Assembly: GCA_933228895.1 (NCBI GenBank)
Contig: OW121847.1
Span: forward strand, 84,857,656 to 84,921,655
Source of the DNA: Platycnemis pennipes
Lineage: Eukaryota > Arthropoda > Insecta > Odonata > Platycnemididae
Length of the DNA: 64,000 nt
Direction of reading: 5' to 3'
Shown: piece after piece, positions 28,001 to 40,000 of the stretch
Layout of the letters: the number at the start of each line of letters is the position of its first letter
How positions within the stretch are numbered: the stretch's first letter is position 1
Notes under the pieces: model-generated
Seen by the model: the letters and a program-made list of their open reading frames with translations, nothing else
Told to the model about the DNA's origin: nothing
Databases searched by the model: none
Position numbers and translations under genes: made by a program

Positions 28001-31000
28001 GCAGATGGCATGACATTCGGTAAAAGGTGTATGAAGCTGAAAAAAAAAGAAGTTAGCGGGGGTTGTTATCTGTTAGCTTTTAAAACATGCCATCAAGAAA
28101 TATTTGTATTGGTTCCTTCAGAGATACCTGTGGTGGATAGAAAACTCCTGGCAATAGTGTTAATGATATGATTAAAGTATTAGCAATTACTTTTCAGATG
28201 ATGATGGAGGAGCCATTGTTTGATGAGCTGAGGACCAAGCAGCAGTTGGGGTACAATGTCTCATGCTCACTCAGGGATACTTATGGGATTCTTGGATTCA
28301 CAGTGACTGTCAACACCCATGCTGATAAACACGAGTGAGTATTGTAGTATTTTCAAGAAGTTTTTATCAGTTACTGAAATTTTCTCGTTAAAGATATATG
28401 TAGTGTGTGGATTTCAACTGGTAGTGTCCTATGCATCAATGTCTTCCATAGATAAGTCTGTTTCTTTGTAAAAATCTCACTTTTTCATAACTAGATCACC
28501 TTCTTGGTGTACTGTTAGTGGCCTATGATCTGTATTCCCATCCAGGGAATAAAGTGACTCAAATTGAATTTTCCACACGTTAAGTCACATGAGGCATAAC
28601 TTCTTTGTGTAGGTGATGTCATGCTAGGGGTCCATAAATGTAATATGCTGTATGATGATTTTATGTCTTAATAAATGAGTTGTATCCATTCAGCCCTTCC
28701 TTGAGTGCATCACAATCTATTTTGGTTGTTGACCCTTCGCATTATATTTGTACATTTGGCCTGCAAAAATGATTGGACTTGGTAGGGGATGAAATACACA
28801 CTTGGCTTTCCTGTGTTTTTGATATCAGTCCTTCTCGTGACATATCCAGTTTAGTATATTGACGCAGGTCTCCACTCCATTCTCCTATCAACTAACCTCT
28901 TCATATTGGCCAACCTCTTTTTCTGTCAGCCTTAGTGATGGCAGAGTAAATCACTCACTGGTCAAACTTGAGTACTGGGTTCAACTCCTGCCTGGGAAGG
29001 ATTTTCACTTTCCGTGGCATGTTAGTTTACATTGAGTCACTTGTAAGAGAGGACATCATAGTCCTAAATTTGCTTAACAAATAAAGACATGTAGTTAAAT
29101 TTAATTTGATGCATATTTATGCAATTCTTTATGTAGAAACTTAAAGGGACAAATTCATGGATTGCCAAGCTAGCCTCAAAAAACCAAGTTACCTGCTGAT
29201 GTACACAATAGCAGAGTTTGGTTTGCTATAATTCTAATAAGCAATATCACAAGATAAAAATGTACTCTGTTGTGTAGTATATGCAAATTGTGAATAAAAT
29301 TAAGATCTGCTCTTTTGTTAATTTTCTGACTTGAGATCTGATTATTGCAGTGTGGATGATGTTGATGACAAGGTTGAGGACTTTCTGCTGGGTTTCTTCA
29401 GACTTGTGATGAGCACTGAAGGAGCTGAAGAGCTGGAAGAAATTCGTGGAGCATTAATCAAGATTAAGCAATGTGCTGATAATCATTTGGAAGAAGAAGT
29501 TTCTAAGAACTGGGCAGAGATAACTTCTTCTGATTATATATTTGATAGGTTAGAACAAGAGGTAAGGTTACTTCTTCTTTTCTCTCTTTGACTGCTTGTA
29601 TTATATGTATGTATTATATATCAAGGTAAACATTTTATAAATATTTAGTAAGTCAAAAAATATTATTAGAGAGTGTTTGTGAAACATATTGCTTTTGTAT
29701 GATGCTTTATTGCACTTGGCATTGATGGAAATGCAAGATCAAAAATTTGAGTCCCTACAGCATGTCTTACCATGATTTTTCAGGTTAAGTGCCTTCAAGA
29801 GCTCACAGTCAAGGATGTTAGAAAGTGGCTCAAAAATCATATTTCATCAGCTAAGAAGAAGAACTTTCGTAAACTGTCTATACAGGTGTGTATTTTATAA
29901 AGTGGCTTTTTACCACTAGCTCTTCATCCTAGAAAAGTAAGTTCATTGAACGTGCCAGAGTTTGCATCATCACTTTTGGAAGTAATCTCTCCTTAATGTT
30001 TGGAGCCTTAGAAAAACACATCTTAAATCACTAAGGTTCACTGGATGTAAGAGGAATGAGTTTGGCCTGCGACATTTGTAAATTACTTTTTTTATTCATA
30101 CATTAAAAAGTAGACTGTGGTTGCCTTTACTGCCATTAAACGAAGATAGAAAAAAAGGACAGCTGAATTCTTTGGTGGAAATCAGTATGCCTCCAAGAAG
30201 GGGATGGCTGTTTTTTATACTGCTGTATTAATCAGAGCATTATTAGAAAGAGGTGTGGCTGCAATTCAGAATGATTTTGTTGGCTTTGATGATTTCAGTC
30301 AATCATTTGACGTGTTGAGGGAAGCTAAAAAAATAATGTGGTGCTTGGGTGTGCACACTCATTTAAAACCTTAATGTGGTTCAGACCTTGCTGGTGTGGT
30401 TTGACTTGGGAAACCTGGTGGCATATGGTGTTGGGGTAAAAAGTATGGTTTTCCATTAAAGCTCCTTATTTGAACATTGAGGAAATAGTCTCAAATGCTT
30501 TGTGGTAGTTGGAATAGGCATGAAGGTGGATATTTCCCACTTTTTGATTTGCCTCCGCTTGATTACATTCGTTAGATTTACCAATGATGGGGTGTTAGTC
30601 AGCTTGTCTAAAGAATGCTGTTAATTTGCATGTGGCTTAGTAAAATTGACTTTTTATCTTGTTTTTAAATATTATGTTTTGAATTAACCCATTTCTTCCC
30701 AACATAGCCATGATTCAACATTATTTTTGGGTATTGTTTATTTACCCAATTTTTACTTTTATGATTAACCCTTTTGTTGCGGCTCATTCTCCAGAAACTT
30801 ACTTGTCACATGCGGTGGAAAAGTGAAGGCTATCATGTCTCTAACCTTTATCTATTCTGATATCATGTTATTATAAATAGATAATAATAAATGAATCCAA
30901 ATTAAATTTTAATTCACAGAAACTAGTTATTAATTAATTTTACATGAACATAATTTAGTAATAATAACAAAATAAATATGAGAAAGTTCGTCCACAGCTC

Positions 31001-34000
31001 ACTACAGGGCGAACGAACTGTGGGTACGTTCACAGCAGCCTACCATGCTAGGTACGTTCACAGCAGCGAAAGGGTTAATAACCAGAAATATCCTTGGGTC
31101 ATTCCTCATCAATTTGACCAGAAACTCGGCAAGAATGACCTATAGGGTAACCAATTTTGAGCAAACTTGGCTAAACCTCATCATTTAATAGGAAAATGCA
31201 AACTTCAACGCCATTTTGCAAAACATGCAACCATTTACCTGAAATTGCAATGTTGCAAAATTCGAATTTTGCAGAAGTAACTGCACATTTTACAGTATCT
31301 CTCCGAGACTATTAAAGCTACATATGTGCAGAAGGGCTTATTTTAAAGGTCTTGAATTGGACCAATATAATGATAATAATCAATAGAATAGGGGTCAAAA
31401 ATGGACCACGAAATGGACCCGTGGCTTCCCTAGAAACGGCTTAGGCTGGCTGTTGGTGCCCGTCTCCTTGTGGGGTTAACCTCCCCACTCGCGGAAATCC
31501 TGGGTTCCTAAGAATTCCAGTAATGACACCCACAACCAGCCTTTCTCGTATGAGGGCCCTAGTAGAGTTGGGTGTGGCAATTCTATGCCATCAAAAAAGG
31601 GAGCTTGCATGGAGTGTACAGAGACCCTGAGGGGAGACCTTCTAGCTTGTCATGCTGCCAGTGAGCCAAGTCGCAGGGGATACATGGCGAGGATGCATTT
31701 GTACTTTGTGGTGTGAGATTCATCCAGAATATAACCATCAGTCGCAGCAGAATCTGAATGACTACGCCAATCACTTGTGCAAGAAAATGACACCCCAACT
31801 GCAAGGTCAGAGTAGTACACCACTGGCCCAGGCTCTATCTCCTACAAAGGCAGATGAACCTCCTACTGCTGGGGCTTCCGCCAAACTTTTAGTGAAGGGA
31901 GACAAGCTGAAGGCTGACTCTGATCTATTTTAGCGGTTGGAAAGCATGATAAACTACAATGAGATGACTACCAGGCAGAGAAATATTCATCGTAAAATTT
32001 CTCTGCGGGAACAACAGCTGGCCCAGTTGAATGGCATCGTAGATATGATCCTGACCGAAACGACCAGCCTCTGGGAAATAGACTGCATGGTATATGTTGC
32101 CACCACACTCTTGGCCTCTCCCCGAGTGTCTCCCACTTGGGAGACTAAAGCAGCAAATAGGCTTAAACAGCTTAATGCCAAATTCACACTGGCAAAACAA
32201 TAGGTGTCAACATTTCAGTGTGTGATGAATTACCTTTCCTCCGGTCAGGCCTTTATGCCGAAAGTCAAGCGCATTGCTTGTGCGATCCGGAGATCACATC
32301 ACACACAGAACAATAGAGTGCTGCTTATACTTAAGCAGTACGAGGTGGATAAAGTGCGGGCACTTACAACGGCAAGGAAGAAGTTGGTCAAGAGGACCAA
32401 TGCCAGGAAAGAGAACTCAACCTTCTCCCTTCAGCCATCCCGCCTCTTCCGACCCCCTCCATCTGTTGTCCAAACACCACCAACTGTCCTGGAGGTGGAA
32501 TGTTTCTGGAAGGACATATACGAGACCACGAAGCCATTCAACAAAAGTACTCCAGCCATTGCCCACTTTAAAGTGTTCTGTGACTGCCACCTAGCAGATA
32601 TGGATTGTGCCATCTCAGTCTTGGAAAGTGATGTGAAGAAGGCCTTTCTTGGCAAGAAGAACTTCACTGCTCCAGGAATGGACACAGTGAATAACTTCTG
32701 GTGGAAAAAGTTCCACTGAAGTCCGAAACCGAGGGATTCGTGCTTGCATGCCAAGATGGTGTCGTCAATGGCCTCGTGTAACGTCGCCTCATCTTTGGGT
32801 CAAAGTTGACGGACACAAGATGCAGAGCGTGCCGAAGGCAGACGGAGGATTTAGGTCATCTACTCTCGGGCTGCAGCTTTTTGCGAAGAATGCATACATA
32901 AACTGGAACAACTCGGCTCTCCGGGTGTTGCATTACCACCTAAGACACCATTACACCATACGCGTGAATCCGGTGCTGCCTTACGCCCCTGGAGACATCA
33001 AGTCCATTGTGGAGAACGATAAGGGTAAAATATGGTGGAATTATTCCTTCCGCACCAACTGGAGGTGATGAAGGCAGTTGGAGGTGATGAAGCCTACATC
33101 GTTGTCCTCGACTATCTCTCTAATGCCATGATCGAGTTTTCGGCACAGGCGGAAACGAACATTGCATCGAAGGATATTGAAAAAAAACTATTATACAGTA
33201 AAACCTGTATTAGGCGACCACCGATGGTTCCGCTGGAAAATGGTCTTTGAGAGGGGTGGTCGTTTGACAGGGGTTTAGGAGTCTGGAGGGGTTGTTTCTA
33301 TGAATGTATGTAATTGCAAATGACCGGGAGGCTAGTTTGAAAAAAATGGGAAAACTACTGATATCAGGATTCATTAATAATAATCGAGTTAGTTTCAATA
33401 TTTTTTACCAACTCATGGCAAAATTTTGATGCATAGGAATTTCATCAACATTACATTTTTTCAAAGCACATAATTACATTTATTGCACTGGTTACTAGAT
33501 GCGAATTACAATATATAGGTAAGTAATTACACTATATTGGCGGAAATGCAGTACAAAAAAATATTATACATACATATATTTAAATACATGTATACTTACA
33601 TCGTTAACATTAAACTGATATTTTGCAAGAAATTAAATTGACCAATGAGGTAATCGAAACATAAAGAAAACACTGTGCCTCCAAAAATAAAATTTTTTTG
33701 CTTTAATTCTCATTTGTCTTAAAATTAGGCGGAAAAAAATGGCATGCCGTACACGAAACCGTTCGAGCCAGCCATTGCTGGCCATGAAATCTTCATCTCC
33801 TAATTTACGAGCAATTTGCAAGGCTTTCTCCTTTATTAATACACCACTAATAGGAATATTTTTCGACCGTGCAATTTTAAACCACTCAAAAACACTCAAA
33901 TTGATCCCTTCGTACTTTTCTTGCCGCTTTCTCTTCACTCCACCATTCCTGTTACTGTTGTGCCACTCTTTTAAAATGTCGCCCCTAGATTTTAAAATTC

Positions 34001-37000
34001 CATTTATTTGAGTTTTCCCACATTTAAATAAATCTGCTAGCCTTCTCTCAGATGCACCTTTATCTCGTTCTTCGATATCTCTATCCCTTTCTCAAACAAA
34101 TTCTCTTTGGCATCTTCGACTCAGTGGTGGATTGTGTGCCGTCACTAACGAAGTTACGGCGTTCCACACGAAAAAACTCGCCGAATCACCCCTTAGCCCC
34201 ATTGGTAGCACAATGAGATTTTCTCTCACACGAAATTCAAACGTGAGCACACTTTGTAATCATTAGTTAGAATAAGTTTCCTTTCCTTCTACATAGCTGA
34301 CTTTTTATCTCTTCCTATTGACCGACCGTCTCAAAAAGTATAAATGAAGCGTCCGCAGCTGTGTAATGATATGTCTGATACCATTGGCTACAAAGAGTGA
34401 GACTTTTTCTCATCGCACGACCGCTGATGTTAATATTTTCGTGCACATAACTCAGTTGCATCTCTCCTTGTTGCCTCGGCGTGGTGCCGGAGAGCCCAGC
34501 ACGCGGCCTCGAGCCTTCTCCCCGCGCGAGGCTACGATGACTACTATGTTACAAATCACACTTAAATAATCCACACCCGCTGGCAGACTGGCTCTCCTTT
34601 GTCTGTGGACTGACCTATAAGGCTGGTATGATTCCCAAAAGCTGGGAAAAACTCAGGTTTACGACAATTTTTTTTGTTGAATAGAGGGAACTTCCCTTCA
34701 AAGTGGTGGTCTTTGGTCGGGGTGAGGGGTGGTCTTTGAATAAGGGTAATGAATACCATGAACATAGGGGCATTACAATCGGTTCCGGAAAATACTGGTC
34801 GTTGAGAGGGGTGGTCGCTTGATAGGAGTGGTCGTTAAGAGAGGTTTCACTGTATCAAGGTCTGCTCTGTGAACTCCAGCAAATGTATGTGAGCTACTCT
34901 GTGAAACTGGTAGTCCTCATCGTGGGCGTGCTTGTAGTGTCAAGAGCTCACTGGATAAGAATCTCAAGTGCATACCAGTGTGCAGGGCAGGTGCGGATTC
35001 ACTTGCAAGTGCAATGCAGAAGGCTGTCCTTCTCGGGTCTCTCCGCCTGCTTTGTGTGCATGATTCTAATTCCACTATCCACCGGTGGTGGATGTGGCTA
35101 CACTTAGGCGCCAGCCCTCTCGAGTCCCCGGCAATTATGACGGCAACGAAACCTGATGCCAGCCGGAGACTAGGAGGTGGATGTTACTTTACTGTAACAA
35201 ATAATAATAATAAGGGGTCCAACCTTTAGGTCGGAGTAGTACACCACAGGCCAAGGCTCTATCTCCTACAAACACAGATGTACCTCCTCCTACTGCCGGT
35301 GCTTCCGCCGATCTTTCGGTGAAGGGAGACGAGCCGAAGGTCGATTCTGATCAACTCAAATGGTTGGAAAGCATGATAAACTACAATGAGACGACTACCA
35401 GGCAGAGATATATTCAGTATAAAATTTCTCTGCGGGACCAACAGCCGTCCCAGTTGAATGGCATCGTAGATATGATCCTGACCGAAACGACCAGCCTCTT
35501 GGAAATAGACTGCATGGTATATGCAGCTGCCACACTGTTGGCCTCTCCCTGAGTGTCTGCCAATTGGGAGACTAAAGCAGCAAATAGGCTTAAACAGCTC
35601 AATGCCAAAATCACACTGGCCAGACAACAGGTTTTGAGATTTCAGTGTGTGATGGATTACCTTTCCTCCAGTCAGGCCTTTACACCGAAGGTCAAGTGCA
35701 TTGCACATGCAATCCGGAGAGACCACCACACACTGAACAAAAGAGTGCTGCTTATCCTTAAGCAACACGAGGTGGATAGATGATAGAGTGCGGGCAATTA
35801 CAGCGGCAAGGAGTAAGTTGGTCAAGTGGACCAATGCCAGGAAAGAGAACTCAACCTTCTCCCTTCAGCCGTCCCGCCTCTTCCGACCCCCTCCATCTGT
35901 TGTCTAAACACCACCAACTGTCCTGGAGGTGGAATGTTTCTGGAAGGACATATACGAGACCACGAAGCCATTCAACAAAAGTACTACAGCCATTGCCCAC
36001 TGTAAAGTGTTCTGTGACTGCCACCTAGCAGATATGGATTGTGCCATCTCAGTCTTGGAAAATGTTGTGAAGAAAGCCTTCTCTGGCAAGAAGAACTTCA
36101 CTGCTCCAGGAATGGACACAGTGAATAACTTCTGGTGGAAAAAGTTCCCTTCCACACACAAACACCTTGCCAGAATCTTCACATCCTTCCTGTCAGGGAC
36201 GGAGCCAATTCCATCCTGGCTGACTGAGGTGCAAACGGTTTTAATACCGAAAAAGGGAGACTTGTCCGATCCGAAGAACTACTGCCCTATAACCTGTCTC
36301 AACACTGTATATAAGGCGTTCACTTCCATTTTGAATGACCTTTGCCACCCAAATGCCTTCCTTCAATAACTGAGGCTAATAATACAGTCAAGCCCATTTA
36401 TAACGAAGGTGAAGGGGCCAAATATTTACTTTGTAATAACCAAACTTTGTTATATGTGGACCAGTTTTTCAGAGCCTCTCTTTGATGGGGAATAGCCTTC
36501 ACTTCATTATAACCAGAAAGTTATAAATGGGTTTTATATAAGTGCGCTTGACTGTATATTCCAGTGTAATGTTTGACTTATAATGGCTTTTTGCAAAGTA
36601 GCAGCATTAAAACAATATTAAGTAAAAAGGAGTTAATTAGTCCTCATCTTTGGGTAGTGAATATCTAGATTCCATTGAATGGTTATGAAGTTTTTTCTTG
36701 AATATGGGAAGTGTAATCTTCTTACTATATTCAACCACATTTCCTCACTCTACTAGGTGGTCGGCAATGCTGATGAAGGGTGTGAGAAAGAAATGCCTCA
36801 CTATACGAGAAATGTGATGCAACTCTCTAAGGAAAAAATCAAACTGAAACCTTCAGATTCTGGGAAGTCCTCTGAAAACATCACTTCGGGTGAGTACTCC
36901 TGCACACAATCACTTTTCTAGGTAGTGGGGACTAGTTCCTTTTCCTGTGCCATATATGATTTCCTAGACATATGGTGACCACATACACCTCGCACTGCTT

Positions 37001-40000
37001 GGTTTTAATTGAGTGTATATTGCCTGTCCTGAGATCAAACTCTGGTCAGTGGACCAAAATGCTACCCTTGGGCTACACTATGTTGTTTAGTCATGCATTG
37101 ATATTGTTTAAGCAAACAATAATATTTAGTGACAATTTCATAAGTCATTACTTAATAAATTGTAATAAATGAGTGTATACATGTAAAATTAAGGGTTGTA
37201 TCAAAAATTGATTTATTTTTCATGGACATTTAAAATAACTCCCATGTGGTTTCCTTAGAAATTTAAAGACTGTAGGTCTATAGCCATTTTAGACTTTGAC
37301 TTTTTGAAGATGAGAGTTCTTAGAATTGCAAAGTATCAAATGATATGAAAGAAAGAATGCTGGTAAAATGAAAGTTGGTAAAAAATGTGGCTTGTAGTCA
37401 TCAATTTGGTTAATCACTTTTAAAACAGGTTTAGAATTAGGACTGTCATTACATAAATTCACGGGATTCATTCAATACTTTATTGGAAAAACCTAATTTG
37501 TTTGTGCTATTCACACTAATTTTAAGTCACAGGTGTTGTTTCAGTCCCTAGATACCCCATTGTTAGGGACACCGAAAAATGGTAAATAAAAATCATCAAA
37601 AGCGGTGTTTTAAATGACAAATGCGGTAAATAAAATCGTTTTAAAAAGATGAAAGCTGTGTTTAATGTTGGGAAAAAGGAGTCTTAAAGGAAGGGTTTTT
37701 AAAAAATATTATTAATAAAGACTTCATACCAATGTGAACAAACAGTTAATAGTACATACATTTGAGATCCAATACAGAAGTTATGGCTACCCTACGCAAC
37801 ATAAAAAACACAGTAGGCAAAATTAAGTTAAAGGCAAATTAATGAGATAATGGTAATAACAAAAACAGAGTGGAGTAGTGGACTGCAGGTAATGAAGTTC
37901 GATTCTTACGCTGTTTAAAATTTTTCTTTCAACCATTGAATAAAAAACTTTATCATCCTTCATTTCCAACCTTTGTGTGTGGATACTGACTTTTTTGTAC
38001 TTCTATCGCTTCAACTAGATTTACAAATGCGTCTCACAAAAATACACTGTAAAGTTAACGTAATGATTCCACGATTTAATTCTGTAATATAAATTTTTTC
38101 CAATCATTTCCTTTCGCCTAATTTAATAATTTTTTTTACTTATAATTTGCCATGAAATTTCTGATAATTTACTTTTTTTTAACAGCCTACTAGCATTAAC
38201 CTAGGAATACAGCACGGCTGTATTCTTAAGTAGTGTTAAGGATCGAATTCGCGACTGGCAGTACACTAGCCCTCATTTTTAACAACTACGCTCTCATAGG
38301 TTCACGGGAATCTGGCGAATGTAGGCGACCCGCATGACATTCGGCTTAATTTATTTCTCGCACATCTGGGCCTATGGAGAAAAAGGTCAATACGAGTATT
38401 TTTTATTTTGTTTTCCTCGTTTTGTGGCACGGAAAAAATATTCTTCTCATTTCGTGACCCGAGTTACTTAACCTCTCCTTGTTGGTATCTACCATACGTG
38501 CATTCCATTCGCGGGGCGCATCGATCACGAGGCCGCGAGATGTTAAAATCTGCGATCCGGATCTGAATTTTTACTGTCTCTGGATATGATTTCAGTAGCG
38601 AATGAAATGAAAGACCCGTGGTTCTTTGGATCCGACCCGACCATCCTTAATTTATGAGTGGTTCATTTGTAAATCTAATTTAAACAACAAAGTCTAATAA
38701 AGTGAGTATTCAGATTAAATGGTTTGAAATTGAATATGATAACATTTTCGATGCAGTGACTGAAAGAAAAAATTAAACTGCGATTGGGATCGAACTTCGC
38801 ACAGTACACTAGCCCTCGTTCAGGCTCTCGTTGTACGCCTGATCCAGGCGAATGTAGGCTACCCGCATGCCATCGTACGTATTTTTTTTCCCGCGATACC
38901 GGGGTAATGGGGAAAAAAGTCATATATCTTTATTTTGCTTCTAGTTGCACGGGAACGTTTTCATCTAATTACGTGACCTTAGTTACACATCCTCTTCTTG
39001 TCAATATCTACCGCACCTACATTCCATTCACGGGGCACTTCGATCGCTAAACCGCGAAAATTTAAAATCTACGATCCGTATCCGATTTTACTCCGTGTCT
39101 TTGGATCCGAATCCGGAACCGAGAAAAATGAAAGATCCGATCCGGCCATCACTAACGAAAATATTTCATGCTACAAAAATTCGGTATTTGCAAAATATCT
39201 CAAATTTCGTTAAAAAAAATTGCGTTTCAAAGAAGACACGGTTAATTTCGCGATTAAACCCTAAAGTCGCTTATTTCGTAAATCTTGTCGCAAAAAACGT
39301 TTCGCGAAAATGTCATGTCCCTACCCATTGTTCATTTCCGCCCCTCTAGTCACTATGATAAATGACTTATGTTAGGACTCCTCATAGCAGACTTCTTCTG
39401 TAGCTTGGAAGATCAGTTGATGCATGAAAACTTGGTTGCCTTCTATAAAAATGACAATTGCAATTGTATGTTCTGTCATTTATTTTTAGAAGTAAATTTT
39501 TTATGATAATATATATGTGTATGCTATATTGCTTTCAAAATGACTTTGGGGTTATAGAAGGAGAGAGTGAAGTAGTGAGCTTTCTCCTATATGATACACA
39601 GGCAACTGATAGTACTGGACTTAGGCTTTTCCTTGGTGAGCTCACTCTCGCCCAAACCTCCAATGAGTGGACATTGTTTCTCCAAGTGCTGTGTTTCCAA
39701 GCATTTTTTAGGTTTCTCATCTTGCCTATTTTATGGCAAAGGGAAAGGAGAGAGAGAGTTAATGTTCATGACCAGTAAAGGACACTTCTGAAGAGCTACC
39801 TCCAGCATCTTTTTTTAAAGAATTATAATGCTCTCAATCACTTTTTGACCACCTTAATGCATTTATGTTCTGAAACTGGGCAAAGCACATTTTTAAGTTC
39901 AATACTTTTATTGATTTATTTCACATCATGGAGTGACTTTGATACTCTTTCTAGCTTGTCATGTTTTAATGTTCCAGCTAGACTATAAATGTTAGAGTTT

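Larger units (their letters stand above)
31560..35220 (+). mobile_element. R2/R4-type LINE, copy 1, internally deleted and split by Tigger
   Basis: Plus-strand remnant. It contains an N-terminal region (RLESMINYNEMTTRQRN, LNGIVDMILTETTSLWEIDC), the region before the RT core (NNRVLLILKQYEVDKVRAL, PGMDTVNNFWWKK, to 32714), then jumps directly to the post-RT region with a zinc knuckle C-x2-C-x8-H-x4-C (32821-32874) and INWNNSALRVLHYHLRHHY. The C-terminal endonuclease-side segment ends at 33195 and resumes at 34853 (LLCELQQMYVSYSVKLVVL), so the Tigger element cut it. The RT core is missing and several stops are present. A downstream CCHC knuckle is typical of LINEs with a restriction-like endonuclease (R2, R4, NeSL). 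The 3' end has TAATAATAATAA (35199-35213). Confidence 0.82.

Noticed and set aside
33739..34011. 90-codon plus-strand frame
   Set aside because: Mirror of the Tigger transposase remnant on the minus strand.
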